A stretch of DNA of 64,000 nucleotides from Microbacterium azadirachtae. Its GTDB lineage: Bacteria > Actinomycetota > Actinomycetes > Actinomycetales > Microbacteriaceae. Positions 1 to 10,173 of the stretch are shown here, one piece after another. Position 1 is the first letter of the stretch; each line of letters begins with the position of its first letter. The DNA is taken from NCBI RefSeq assembly GCF_000956505.1, contig NZ_JYIX01000038.1, forward strand, positions 301,883-365,882, in the 5' to 3' direction. The notes under the pieces were generated by a model. That model worked only from the letters and a program-made list of their open reading frames with translations, did no database searches and was not told the DNA's origin. A program made the position numbers and the translations under genes.

Positions 1-630
1 GAGCATCTGTCCCCTGGTGAGACGCGCGTAGACGGCGGCGACCACGAGCGCGAGCGTCAGCCAGGGCAGCGCGAGGTGCCACGCCCATCCGAGCGGGTCG
101 TCGACGAAGGGGACGTAGCCTCCTGGCGGGAACAGCTGCAGCCCCGCTTTGGACGGGAGGAAGTAGAGCAGGTACAGCGCCATCATGCCGAGCACGAAGG
201 TCGGGAAGCTGATACCCACGATCGCGAAGGCCTGCCCGACGCGGTCGCGCACGGAACCAGGATGTTTGGCAGAGGCGATGCCGATCGGGATCCCGATCGC
301 GAGCCAGAGGATCACCGCGCCGAACACGAGCGACAGCGTCACCGGGATGCGAGAGAGCAGCAGGTCCGCGACCGGCAGGTTCGAGCGGTACGAGTAGCCG
401 AGATCGCCGTGCAGCAGGTTTCCGATGAAGCGCAGGTACTGCACATAGATGGGCTGGTCGAGCCCGAGCTTCATGCGGATCTGCGCCATCAGCTCCTCCG
501 TCGCCTTGTCGCCGGCGATGATCCGAGCAGGATCGGAGGGCGTCACGTAGAACAGGAAGAACACGAACACACTGAGCAGGAACAGCACGAGGATCCCGAA
601 CAGCACGCGGGAGACGATGAACTTCGTCAT
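1..630 (-). CDS. Dipeptide/oligopeptide ABC transporter permease, DppB-type (3' part cut by window edge)
   Basis: Inner-membrane permease of a peptide/nickel-type ABC importer. Reading leftwards from the ATG at 630 gives a first membrane segment rich in V/L/F (about residues 5-30), then the typical DppB extracytoplasmic start with T-P-S-D-P-A-R and an M-K-L-G-L-D-Q-P stretch, then further hydrophobic segments of the binding-protein-dependent transport fold. The gene is open at position 1, so about the last third is missing. Its ATG overlaps the TGA of the upstream permease (ATGA, 627-630), the sign of a translationally coupled operon dppA-dppDF-dppC-dppB. Substrate specificity cannot be read from the permease itself. 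The shared control site with hydroxyproline genes (5321-5340) suggests proline- or hydroxyproline-containing peptides, which is inference. Confidence 0.9.
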   Translation of the reverse strand, partial: MTKFIVSRVLFGILVLFLLSVFVFFLFYVTPSDPARIIAGDKATEELMAQIRMKLGLDQPIYVQYLRFIGNLLHGDLGYSYRSNLPVADLLLSRIPVTLSLVFGAVILWLAIGIPIGIASAKHPGSVRDRVGQAFAIVGISFPTFVLGMMALYLLYFLPSKAGLQLFPPGGYVPFVDDPLGWAWHLALPWLTLALVVAAVYARLTRGQML

Positions 631-1573
631 CTGCGGGCTCCTCCCTTGCGGCCGGACGGATCCAGCGCATCGCGCAGTCCGTCGCCGAACAGGTTGAACG
701 AGAGCGTCAGGGCGAGCAGTGCCGTGCCGGGCACGACGACCATCCACCACGCGACGAGGTAGAGCGAGCCGTTCGCGGCATCCGCGAGCATGTTGCCCCA
801 GCTCGCGGTCGGAGGCACGATCCCGAGTCCGAGGAAGGACAGCGTCGCCTCGAACACGATCGCCGACGGGATCATCAGCGTGGTGTACACGATGATGGGA
901 ACGACAAGGTTGGGCACGATGTCGCGGACCATGATCGCCCAGCGCGACGCACCGAGCGATCGCGCGGCCTCCACGAACTCACGGTGGCGCAGCGCGATCA
1001 CCTGTCCGCGGATGATGCGGGCCAGCCCCGTCCAGCTGAAGAAGACGATCACCGCGATCGAGAGCGACAGGCTCGGACCGAGCACCGACACGAGCGCGAT
1101 CGCGCACAGCAGGAACGGCACGCTCATGACGAGGTCGGTGATGCGGCTGAGGATCGTGTCGACCGGGCCCCCGAGGAATCCGGAGACGAGGCCGACGACG
1201 ACGCCGATCACCGAAGCGATGATCGAGGCGACCACGCCCACGAGAAGGGAGACCTGCGCGCCGTAGGCGAGCCGGACCAGAACGTCGCGGCCGAGCTGAT
1301 CGGCCCCCAGGAGGAAGTCGCCGGACGGTCCGACAGGGATTCCGTCCGGGCTGAGCCCCGTGTCGCGGAACTGATCGTTCGGGCCGTGCCCGGTCCAGGT
1401 CGCGATGAGCGGCGCGCACAGTGCGAACAGCACGATGAGCACGATCATCGCGGCCGATGCGATGCTCGCCGGATCCCGGCGCAAGCGCTGCAGCGTCAGG
1501 TACCAGGAGCCGCGCAGTTGCACGTCGGCGGAGCTGCGGGCGGCGATCGCCGCCGTGCGGGGGGTCACGAGCT

Positions 1574-1577
<4 letters not shown>
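627..1577 (-). CDS. Dipeptide/oligopeptide ABC transporter permease, DppC-type
   Basis: Second permease of the peptide importer, about 316 residues. It begins MKLVTPRTAA and has a cytoplasmic N-terminus followed by the hydrophobic segment I-V-L-I-V-L-F-A-L-C. Next comes the DppC hallmark G-P-S-G-D-F-L-L-G-A-D-Q-L-G-R-D-V at about residue 95, where the extracytoplasmic loop enters the transport fold. The EAA-type coupling loop (E-A-A-R-S-L-G-A-S) that contacts the ATPase is present. An open frame runs further upstream to 1754, but it lies inside the ATPase gene and gives arginine-rich nonsense. The ATG at 1577 has a purine-rich AAGGAGAGG just upstream and overlaps the ATPase stop as ATGA, so it is chosen. 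It pairs with the DppB-type permease to form the membrane pore. Confidence 0.93.
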
Positions 1578-3406
<1,829 letters not shown>

Positions 3407-3424
3407 CGCGCTCTCCTCTCTGCT

Positions 3425-3464
3425 CCGGTGGAACGGCGCGGACGCTGCCGCGCCGTTCCACCGG
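3425..3464 (-). terminator. Intercistronic stem-loop between binding protein and transporter genes
   Basis: Perfect 17-bp inverted repeat (3425-3441 and 3448-3464) around a 6-nt loop, 12 nt beyond the stop codon of the binding-protein gene and upstream of the ATPase ribosome site. There is no T-run, as often in high-GC actinobacteria. It could be a partial terminator or an mRNA 3'-protecting structure that keeps the binding protein more abundant than the membrane complex. Both roles are known for such hairpins, and which applies here is inference. Confidence 0.75.
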
Positions 3465-3476
3465 GTACGCCGTCTG

Positions 3477-5246
3477 TTACTTGGTCAGCCAGAGGTTGGT
3501 CCAGTCGCCGTTCTGGCTCTGCGCGTAGAAGTCGAAGCCCGCGACGCGATCGGAGTGGTACTTGGCGCCCTTGCGGTACGCGACGCTGACGATCGGCGCC
3601 TCCTCCATGACCGCCTGGTCGACCTGATGCCAGAGCGCGCCAGCTTCTTCGGTCGTCGATGCGGACAGCGCCTCGGTGGCGAGCTTGTCGGCCTTGTCGC
3701 TGTTGTAGTCGACGTAGTTGTACGTCTGCGGCGTGCCCGTGAACGTGAACTGAGGCTGGAAGACGCTGCGTGCTGCTCCGCCCTGCCAGTCCGGCGACCA
3801 GCCGACGAAGGCGACGTCCCAGGCACCCGAGGTGGCGTTGTCCGGGTTGGTCATGAAGTTCGCGTAGTAGTCCGTCGGCGGGACCGGCGTCAGTTCGAGC
3901 GTGATGCCGGACTTCTTCAGACTCTCCTGCACGGTCTGCGCGATGTTCGGCTGAACACCCAGATTGCGGTACGGCATCTTGAGCGTCACTCCGTTCGGGA
4001 AACCTGCCTCGGCGAGCAGCTGCTTGGCCTTGGCCGGGTCGCCCTTGGCGTCCTTGCTCGGGAACGGGTCATACGCCTTGTAGCCGAGGACACCGGGTCC
4101 GAAGATCCCGTTCGTGACGCCCGCGACCTCGGATCCGCCCAGGACCTGCACGACCGCGGCCTTGTCGACGGCGTAGTTCAGCGCCTCGCGCACCTTGATG
4201 TTCGCGAGGGCACCGCCGTTGTTCGGAGACTTGGTGTTGATCCAGATGAACTGGTCCACCGCCCCGTTCTCCACGAACTGCAGCTTCTTGTCCCCCGCGG
4301 CCTTCAGCTGGGAGATGTTCGCGATGCTCGGCGCCAGGTCGAAGAGCACATCCGCCGACCCTGCCTGCAGCTGCTGCATCGCGGCGTCGCCCTCGACGCC
4401 CATCGTCATCTCGATGCCGTCGACGTTCGCCGTCCGCAACGGGTCACCGGACGCCTTCCAGGACGGGTTGCGCTCGAGCACGAGCTTCGCATCTGGCGTG
4501 TATGACTTGATGCGGTAGGGACCCGAGGAGATGAAGTGCTGCCGGTACTCCGGGGAATCGGGAACGTAGTCCAGCACCTCGACGGGAGCCGGATCCGTCG
4601 AGTCCAGCGAGAGCATGTAGGGGAAGTCGCTCGCCGGCTCGGTGAGGTGGAATTCGACGGTCTTGTCGTCCACGGCCTTGATGCCGCTGATCGGGTTCGC
4701 CTCGACATAGGCCTTCATGGCCGCCGGGGCCGGATCGACCTTCGCGAACCCGGCGCAGAACTCGGCCATGCCCGCGATGAGGTTCTGGAAGTAGCCGAGC
4801 TGCGCCCCCGAGATCACAGGATTGCAGAGGCGCTGGAAGCCGCGGGCCACGTCGCCCGCGACGATCGGACGCGCGCCGCTCGGTGCGTCCCACGTGATCC
4901 CGTCCCGGAGCGTCACGGTATACGTCAGTCCGTCCGCGCTCGGCTTCGGGACCTCGGTCGCGAGATCCGGCTGCAGCTCGATGCGGGTCTTCGCATCGCT
5001 CGAGGCCTTGTAGCTGACGAGCGGACGGGCGATCGCGCGCATGACGTTGTAGGTGGGCACGTAGGCGGTGAGCTGCGGGTCGTAGTGATCCAGATCGCCC
5101 TTCGCGAGAACCTTGAGCACCCCGCCCTTGTGGGGTGTCCCTGCGGCGCCCGTGGCGTCGCCTCCACCTCCCGCGGAGCATCCGGTCGTGAGGACGGCCG
5201 CTGCAACGATGAGCGCAGCAGCAGCGCTGAATCTGGATTTCACCAT
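3477..5246 (-). CDS. Peptide-binding lipoprotein of ABC transporter (family 5 solute-binding protein)
   Basis: A 589-residue extracytoplasmic binding protein. The N-terminus MVKSRFSAAAAL is a signal peptide ending in the lipobox L-T-T-G-C, so the mature protein is a lipoprotein with its Cys at about residue 23. The body carries family-5 hallmarks: the segment following D-L-A-T-E-V-P-K-P-S-A-D, R-E-A-L-N-Y-A-V-D-K near the middle, and the A-K-Q-L-L-A-E-A-G-F-P-N-G stretch. The ATG at 5246 is preferred over an in-frame upstream start at 5273 because it begins the signal peptide and has AAAGGCG upstream. It is the first gene of the peptide-importer operon. It is divergent from the ornithine-cyclodeaminase-like gene across the operator-like palindrome 5321-5340. 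Confidence 0.95.
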   Translation of the reverse strand: MVKSRFSAAAALIVAAAVLTTGCSAGGGGDATGAAGTPHKGGVLKVLAKGDLDHYDPQLTAYVPTYNVMRAIARPLVSYKASSDAKTRIELQPDLATEVPKPSADGLTYTVTLRDGITWDAPSGARPIVAGDVARGFQRLCNPVISGAQLGYFQNLIAGMAEFCAGFAKVDPAPAAMKAYVEANPISGIKAVDDKTVEFHLTEPASDFPYMLSLDSTDPAPVEVLDYVPDSPEYRQHFISSGPYRIKSYTPDAKLVLERNPSWKASGDPLRTANVDGIEMTMGVEGDAAMQQLQAGSADVLFDLAPSIANISQLKAAGDKKLQFVENGAVDQFIWINTKSPNNGGALANIKVREALNYAVDKAAVVQVLGGSEVAGVTNGIFGPGVLGYKAYDPFPSKDAKGDPAKAKQLLAEAGFPNGVTLKMPYRNLGVQPNIAQTVQESLKKSGITLELTPVPPTDYYANFMTNPDNATSGAWDVAFVGWSPDWQGGAARSVFQPQFTFTGTPQTYNYVDYNSDKADKLATEALSASTTEEAGALWHQVDQAVMEEAPIVSVAYRKGAKYHSDRVAGFDFYAQSQNGDWTNLWLTK

Positions 5247-5320
5247 GAGTCGCCTTTGATTCTCGGGTGGCACGTCGTCCCGGAGCGGGAGGCGACGCTC
5301 AGGCCGACCTCGTCGTCCTG

Positions 5321-5340
5321 ATGTGTGACATATTACACAT
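5321..5340. promoter_or_regulatory. Candidate GntR-type operator in divergent promoter region
   Basis: The 20-bp inverted repeat ATGTGT-N8-ACACAT encloses GTGACATATTAC at 5325-5336. It sits between the divergent peptide-binding protein gene (start 5246) and the cyclodeaminase-family gene (start 5360). Close relatives of the core lie at 12276-12287, 15179-15190 and 20273-20284. Size and symmetry fit FadR/VanR-subfamily GntR operators, and such a regulator is encoded at 20322-20984. The link to that protein is inference. Confidence 0.7.
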
Positions 5341-5359
5341 CACGCGCTAATGTGGAAGC

Positions 5360-6289
5360 ATGCCCGATGTCTTCGCCGATCTCACCCTCGTGTCCGCGTC
5401 AGCGCTCGCCGCACGCGTCGATATGGGCACCGCGATCGCCGCGATCGCGGCCGTGCTGCGCGGAGGCTTCGACCCCGAGCAGGACCTGCCGCGCATGGTG
5501 CTGGATGTGCCGAACGGACAGCTGCTGCTCATGCCGGCCGCCGCGGACGGTGCCGTGGGGCAGAAGTTCGCATCGGTCGCGCCCGGCAATCCCGCGCACG
5601 GGCTCGACCGCATCCAGGCCGTGTACGTGCTCCTCGACGGCGAGACCCTCGCGCCGACCGCGATCCTGGACGGCACCGCCCTCACCGAGCTGCGAACGCC
5701 CGCGGTCTCGGCTGCGGGCCTCGATCTGCTCGCCGAACCAGAGGCCGGAGACCTGGTGGTGTTCGGCACGGGCCCCCAGGCGGTACGCCACGTCGAGGCG
5801 ATCGCCGCGATCCGCCCGCTGCGCACCGTGCGTCTGATCGGGCGGGATGAGCAGCGACGCGCCGCCGCCGTCGCCGCCGCCGCCGCCTTCGCGCCACATG
5901 CGGAGGTCTCGGCAGGGTCGGTCTCAGATGTCGCCGCGGCAGATCTTCTCGTGTGCGCGACGAGTGCGTCCGAGCCGCTGTTCGCCTCGGGCCTGGTCCG
6001 CGACGACGCCGCGGTCGCCGCGATCGGATCCCACGAGGCGGGCAAGAGCGAGCTGGATCCGGCGTTGCTCGGACGAGGGCAGGTCGTCGTCGAGAGCCGG
6101 CGCGTGGCGCGGTCCGAGGCAGGCGACGTGATGCGCGCCGTCGCCGAAGGCGCACTGCGGGACGAGGACGTCGTGACCCTGCACGAGGTCTTCACCAGCG
6201 TCTTTCCCGTGGACAGGACCCGCCCGCGCATTCTCAAGACCTGCGGCATGGGCTGGCAGGATCTCGTCATCGCCCGCCGTGCGCTCTAA
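5360..6289 (+). CDS. Ornithine cyclodeaminase/mu-crystallin family protein, probable 1-pyrroline-2-carboxylate reductase
   Basis: A 309-residue Rossmann-fold protein of the ornithine cyclodeaminase/mu-crystallin family. Features visible are R-M-V-L-D near residue 48, the conserved region G-Q-K-F-A-S-V-A-P-G-N, a dinucleotide-binding turn V-F-G-T-G-P-Q-A at about residue 136 and the family segment A-A-I-G-S-H-E-A-G-K-S-E-L-D. The homologue in other hydroxyproline clusters (LhpI) reduces 1-pyrroline-2-carboxylate to L-proline with NAD(P)H. True ornithine cyclodeaminase or alanine dehydrogenase activity is the main alternative. It is the first gene of the plus-strand operon with a proline-racemase homologue and an amidohydrolase. 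It faces the peptide-importer operon across a shared control region. The start at 5360 has GTGGAAGC just upstream. Confidence 0.82.
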   Translation: MPDVFADLTLVSASALAARVDMGTAIAAIAAVLRGGFDPEQDLPRMVLDVPNGQLLLMPAAADGAVGQKFASVAPGNPAHGLDRIQAVYVLLDGETLAPTAILDGTALTELRTPAVSAAGLDLLAEPEAGDLVVFGTGPQAVRHVEAIAAIRPLRTVRLIGRDEQRRAAAVAAAAAFAPHAEVSAGSVSDVAAADLLVCATSASEPLFASGLVRDDAAVAAIGSHEAGKSELDPALLGRGQVVVESRRVARSEAGDVMRAVAEGALRDEDVVTLHEVFTSVFPVDRTRPRILKTCGMGWQDLVIARRAL

Positions 6290-6353
6290 ATCCCGCGCTC
6301 GCGCTCTTCGGGCCGCCCGGCTCGTCCCATCACACGCTCGAGAGGAGCACTCC

Positions 6354-7355
6354 ATGGCCTGGACTTCCGGCACCGCACTCACCACCGAGGACTGGCACAC
6401 CGCGGGAGAGCCGTTCCGCATCGTCGAAGGCGTGCCGACCCCTGGCGCCACCGTGGCGGAGCGCCGGGTGGCGGCGATGACCGGCGAAGCGGACGCCATA
6501 CGGCGCTTCCTCTGCCTGGAACCTCGCGGCCACGATGACATGTACGGAGGCTTCCTCACTCCGCCCGACGACTCCGGCGCCGATCTCGGTGTGCTGTTCT
6601 GGCACAAGGACGGCTTCTCCACGGCGTGCGGGCACGGCACGATCGCGCTCGGAGCCTGGGCGGTCCGCACCGGTCGGGTCCCCTCGGATCCGGACGGCGA
6701 GACGACCGTGACGATCGACGTGCCGAGCGGTCGCGTCCAGGCCCTCGTACGGCAGGAGAAGGGCCGGATCATCGAGGTCGTCTTCCGCAACGTCGAGTCG
6801 CGGGTGCTCGCGCGCGGCATCTCGCTGACGACCTCGCTCGGGCGGGTCGACGTGGATCTGATCTTCGGCGGCGCCGTATACGCCACGCTGACCGCCTCCG
6901 CGGTCGGGCTGTCCGTGCTCCCGGAGCACACCGCCGACCTCATCCGCATCGGGCGCGAGATCAAGTGGGCGCTGAACGACCATCCGGCCGCTCAGCTCGA
7001 CGACGCGCGGTTGAGCGGCGTGTACGGCACGATCCTGTTCGACGACCTCGGACGCACCGAACGCGGCCCCTGGCAGCGCAACGTCACCGTCTTCGCGGAC
7101 GGCGAGGTGGACCGCAGTCCGTGCGGTTCCGGCACCGCGGCCCGCGTCGCGCTCCTCGCCGCGTCCGGCGCGCTCGGCGATGGCGAGGAGCTCACGCACG
7201 ACTCGATCATCGGGACGCGCTTCCTCGCAACCGTCGCGGCCCGCACCCCGGACGGCGTGATCCCTGAGGTGCGCGGGCTCGCGCACCGGGTGGGATCGTG
7301 CACCTTCGACCTCGACGACGGCGATCCGCTGCCCGAGGGCTTCAGCCTGCGCTGA
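6354..7355 (+). CDS. Proline racemase family protein (Cys/Cys type), first paralogue
   Basis: A 333-residue member of the proline racemase superfamily. Both catalytic cysteines of the two-base mechanism are present: Cys92 in A-C-G-H-G-T-I-A-L-G and Cys257 in R-S-P-C-G-S-G-T-A-A-R. In this superfamily Cys/Cys proteins are racemases or 4-hydroxyproline 2-epimerases, whereas dehydratases replace one Cys by Thr or Ser, so an epimerase/racemase role is favoured. The ATG at 6354, with GAGAGGAGCAC upstream, is preferred to an in-frame start at 6279 whose extra residues are basic and unlike the family. It follows the cyclodeaminase-family gene and precedes the amidohydrolase. A second paralogue lies at 10174-11175, so this copy may act on another proline analogue or a free N-terminal proline derivative. 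Confidence 0.88.
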   Translation: MAWTSGTALTTEDWHTAGEPFRIVEGVPTPGATVAERRVAAMTGEADAIRRFLCLEPRGHDDMYGGFLTPPDDSGADLGVLFWHKDGFSTACGHGTIALGAWAVRTGRVPSDPDGETTVTIDVPSGRVQALVRQEKGRIIEVVFRNVESRVLARGISLTTSLGRVDVDLIFGGAVYATLTASAVGLSVLPEHTADLIRIGREIKWALNDHPAAQLDDARLSGVYGTILFDDLGRTERGPWQRNVTVFADGEVDRSPCGSGTAARVALLAASGALGDGEELTHDSIIGTRFLATVAARTPDGVIPEVRGLAHRVGSCTFDLDDGDPLPEGFSLR

Positions 7356-7436
7356 CGCCGGGACGCCGTCGTATCGTGAAGCGTCCCGCTCCCCCTTCCA
7401 TCCGCATCCCCATCCCCCCTGTGAAGGAGCATTCTC

Positions 7437-8621
7437 ATGCGCACCGGATCCCTCAGCATCCTCGGAGCAGCCGTCTGGAACGGCGACCGTTTCGAAGACC
7501 GCGACCTGCACATCATCCACGGCGCCGTCGCCGATCGCCCTGCAGAGGGCGCGACGACCGTGGACGGCCGTGGCCGCTGGGTCATCCCCGGCCTCATCGA
7601 TGCGCACTTCCACGCCTACGCGACCAGCCAGGACGGGCTCGAGGACGAGCGCGGCCCGCTGAGCTTCGCGGCGATCAACGGCACCCGCCGGCTCGGCGCG
7701 GCGCTGCGCCGCGGCTTCACCACCGTGCGCGACGTGGCAGGGGGCGACATCGGCCTCGCGCGCGCGATCGACGCGAACCTCTTCGACTCGCCGCGCTACC
7801 TGTTCACCGGCCCGGCGCTGAGCCAGACCGGCGGCCACGGGGATCCGCGCTCCGCGCACGTGGACATCTGCTTCAGCCATGGACACATGTGCGAGATCGT
7901 CGACGGCGTCGAGCCGCTGCGCCTCGCCGTGCGCAACCGGCTGCGCACGGGTGCGCACGCGATCAAGGTCATGACGTCCGGCGGCGTGTTCTCGCTCACG
8001 GATCCCATCCGGGTTCCGCAGTACTCCGCCGAGGAGCTGCGCGCCGTCGTCACCGAGGCGACGCGGCAGGGTTCCTATGTCGCCGCGCACGCCTATTCGT
8101 CCGAGGCCGTGCAGCACTCGATCGACAACGGGGTGCGCTCGATCGAGCACGGCAACCTCATCGACGCGTCGACCGCGGAGCGCATGGCCGCCGCCGGTGC
8201 TTACCTCGTGCCGACACTCGCCGCCTACGACGCCATGGACCGGCGCGGGGCGGGTATCGGCCTCAACGCCGTCTCGCTCGCGAAGAACGCCGAGGTGCTC
8301 TCGCACGGGCAGGAGGCGGTGCGCCTCGCGCTCGCCGCGGGCGTGCCCGTCGGATTCGGCACCGACCTCATGGGCGAACTCGAGGACGATCAGCTCTGCG
8401 GCGTGCGGCTGCAGGTCGAGGCGGGCGGCGCTGCGGCGACGCTGCACTCGATGACGACGGTCAACGCAGCCCTCATCCGGGACGACCGCGCGGGGCACCT
8501 CGGGCTCGGAGCGTACGGGGATGCCGTGCTGCTGACGGCCGACCCGCTCGCCGAGCCGGCGGCTCTGTGGGAGCAGGACGCACGGGGCCTCGTGGTGCGC
8601 GCGGGGCGCCCGATCGACTGA
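7437..8621 (+). CDS. Amidohydrolase family protein, imidazolonepropionase/prolidase-like
   Basis: A 394-residue metal-dependent hydrolase of the amidohydrolase superfamily. It has the H-x-H metal motif after the strand (D-A-H-F-H-A, His57 and His59), a probable carbamylated lysine in A-I-K-V-M-T-S-G-G, metal histidines in A-A-H-A-Y-S and I-E-H-G-N, and the catalytic Asp in G-F-G-T-D-L-M-G. This subgroup includes Xaa-Pro and Xaa-Arg dipeptidases as well as imidazolonepropionase-like enzymes. Next to proline-metabolising enzymes and a peptide importer, a cytoplasmic Xaa-Pro/Xaa-Hyp dipeptidase is a plausible reading but unproven. GTGAAGGAGCATTCTC precedes the ATG. A bidirectional hairpin terminator follows at 8636. 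Confidence 0.85.
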   Translation: MRTGSLSILGAAVWNGDRFEDRDLHIIHGAVADRPAEGATTVDGRGRWVIPGLIDAHFHAYATSQDGLEDERGPLSFAAINGTRRLGAALRRGFTTVRDVAGGDIGLARAIDANLFDSPRYLFTGPALSQTGGHGDPRSAHVDICFSHGHMCEIVDGVEPLRLAVRNRLRTGAHAIKVMTSGGVFSLTDPIRVPQYSAEELRAVVTEATRQGSYVAAHAYSSEAVQHSIDNGVRSIEHGNLIDASTAERMAAAGAYLVPTLAAYDAMDRRGAGIGLNAVSLAKNAEVLSHGQEAVRLALAAGVPVGFGTDLMGELEDDQLCGVRLQVEAGGAAATLHSMTTVNAALIRDDRAGHLGLGAYGDAVLLTADPLAEPAALWEQDARGLVVRAGRPID

Positions 8622-8635
8622 GACCGCTCAGATCG

Positions 8636-8673
8636 AAAAGGCGGCCGCCCCCCTCATGGGGCGGCCGCCTTTT
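8636..8673. terminator. Bidirectional intrinsic terminator between convergent operons
   Basis: Perfect 16-bp inverted repeat: AAAAGGCGGCCGCCCC at 8636-8651, six-base loop, and its exact complement at 8658-8673 ending TTTT. The A-tract and T-tract make it a canonical intrinsic terminator for both strands. It lies between the amidohydrolase gene (stop 8621) and the convergent aldehyde dehydrogenase gene (stop 8686). Confidence 0.92.
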
Positions 8674-8685
8674 CGTGCTGACGGC

Positions 8686-10164
8686 TCAGCGGGCGAAGGC
8701 GCCCCACTCTGTGGAGCGGCCTGCCGCGCTGCGGGTCTGCGGCACGTGCCACGGGTTGTCGTCGCGCAGCGGTGCAGGCAGCAGCTCCTGCGGCGCGTTC
8801 TGATACGCCACGCCGCGCAGGAACCGGCCGATGCCGGCGGTGCCCACGCTCGTCGCGTCGGTCGTGGTCGCCGGATACGGGCCGCCGTGCTGCATCGCCG
8901 GCGTCACCGCGACTCCCGTGGGCCAGCCTCCGAACAGCACGCGGCCACTCGTGGCGGCCAGGGCGTCGACGAGCGCGTCGAGGGATCCGTCGGCGAGCTC
9001 GTCCGCACGCGCGTGCACCGTCGAGGTGAGGTTGCCGGGGAACAGCTCCTCGTGCACCGCCGGGAGCTCCTCCGCGTCGGCGTAGCGGACGATGACGGAC
9101 AGCGGCCCGAACGACTCCTCGAGCAGCTCCTCCCGGTGCGCTCGGAGCGTGTCGAGCCCCACCGCGACGACCGTGGGAGTCGCGTGGCGCTGCCCGCTCT
9201 CGTCCTCGCGGATCTCGCCCTCGGCGAGAACGGTCGCGCCCTCCGCACCGAGTACGGCGGACCTCCGCCCCTCGAATGCGCGCCCGATGCCGGGATTCAG
9301 CAGGCGGTGCTCGGCCACGCCGCCGGCAGCGGGTGCGACGGCGGACAGGTCGGCGTCATCCGGCACGAACAGGAAGCCGGGCTTCGTGCACAGCTGGCCG
9401 GCGGATCCGGCGACGGAGGCGACGAAGCCCTGCAGCAGCTCGGCATCCGCGTAGGTCGCATATACGGGGTTCACGCTGCCCAGCTCCCCGTAGAACGGGA
9501 TCGGGCGCTGCCGGGCGGCGGCGATATCCGCCAGCATCCGGCCGACATGCGTGGAACCCGTGAAGGCCCCCGCGCGGATCCGCTCGTCCTGCAGCAGCGC
9601 GACACCGTTCTGCTGCCCCTCGATGAGCTGGAAGACACCGGCGGGCATGCCGGCGCCCTCGAGCGCCTCCGCGACGATCGCGGCCGTGCGGCGGGAGAGC
9701 TCGGGGTGCCCCGAATGCGCCTTGACCACGACGGGGCAGCCCGCCGCGAGAGCGGCCGCGGAGTCGCCGCCGGCCACCGAGAACGCGAACGGGAAGTTCG
9801 ACGCGGCGAAGTTCAGCACCGGCCCGACCGGCTCCAGCACGCGGCGCACATCCGGGCGCGGCCCGATCACGTATGCGGCATCGGCGTCGTCGATCCGCGC
9901 GTCGAGGTAGGCGCCGTCGACGATCGTGTCCGCGAACAGCCGCAGCTGCCAGGACGTGCGCTTCAGCTCGCCCGTGAGCCGCGCCTCGGTGAGACCGGTC
10001 TCCCGCATCGCGATCGTGATGAGCTCCCCCGCATGCGCGTCGAGGGCGTCGGCGACCGCGACGAGGGCGGCACCACGGTCCGCGGGCGAGGTCGCGGCGA
10101 AAGGGCGGGCGGCCGCGGCGGCGCGCGCGGCGACCTCGGACACGGTGGTCGTGCTGTCAGTCAT
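8686..10164 (-). CDS. 2-oxoglutarate semialdehyde (2,5-dioxopentanoate) dehydrogenase, aldehyde dehydrogenase family
   Basis: A 492-residue NAD(P)-dependent aldehyde dehydrogenase. Asn123 (F-A-A-S-N-F-P-F), general base Glu227 (Y-G-E-L-G-S-V-N-P) and nucleophile Cys259 (G-Q-L-C-T-K-P-G) are in place. The E-L-G-S-V-N-P and G-Q-L-C-T-K-P-G signatures are characteristic of the KGSADH subgroup that oxidises alpha-ketoglutaric semialdehyde to 2-oxoglutarate, the last step of hydroxyproline degradation. It is the last gene of the deaminase-epimerase-dehydrogenase operon, 9 nt behind the epimerase gene, and is closed by the 8636-8673 terminator. Sugar-acid pathways also use this enzyme, but no such genes are nearby. 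Confidence 0.92.
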   Translation of the reverse strand: MTDSTTTVSEVAARAAAAARPFAATSPADRGAALVAVADALDAHAGELITIAMRETGLTEARLTGELKRTSWQLRLFADTIVDGAYLDARIDDADAAYVIGPRPDVRRVLEPVGPVLNFAASNFPFAFSVAGGDSAAALAAGCPVVVKAHSGHPELSRRTAAIVAEALEGAGMPAGVFQLIEGQQNGVALLQDERIRAGAFTGSTHVGRMLADIAAARQRPIPFYGELGSVNPVYATYADAELLQGFVASVAGSAGQLCTKPGFLFVPDDADLSAVAPAAGGVAEHRLLNPGIGRAFEGRRSAVLGAEGATVLAEGEIREDESGQRHATPTVVAVGLDTLRAHREELLEESFGPLSVIVRYADAEELPAVHEELFPGNLTSTVHARADELADGSLDALVDALAATSGRVLFGGWPTGVAVTPAMQHGGPYPATTTDATSVGTAGIGRFLRGVAYQNAPQELLPAPLRDDNPWHVPQTRSAAGRSTEWGAFAR

Positions 10165-10173
10165 GCATCTCTC

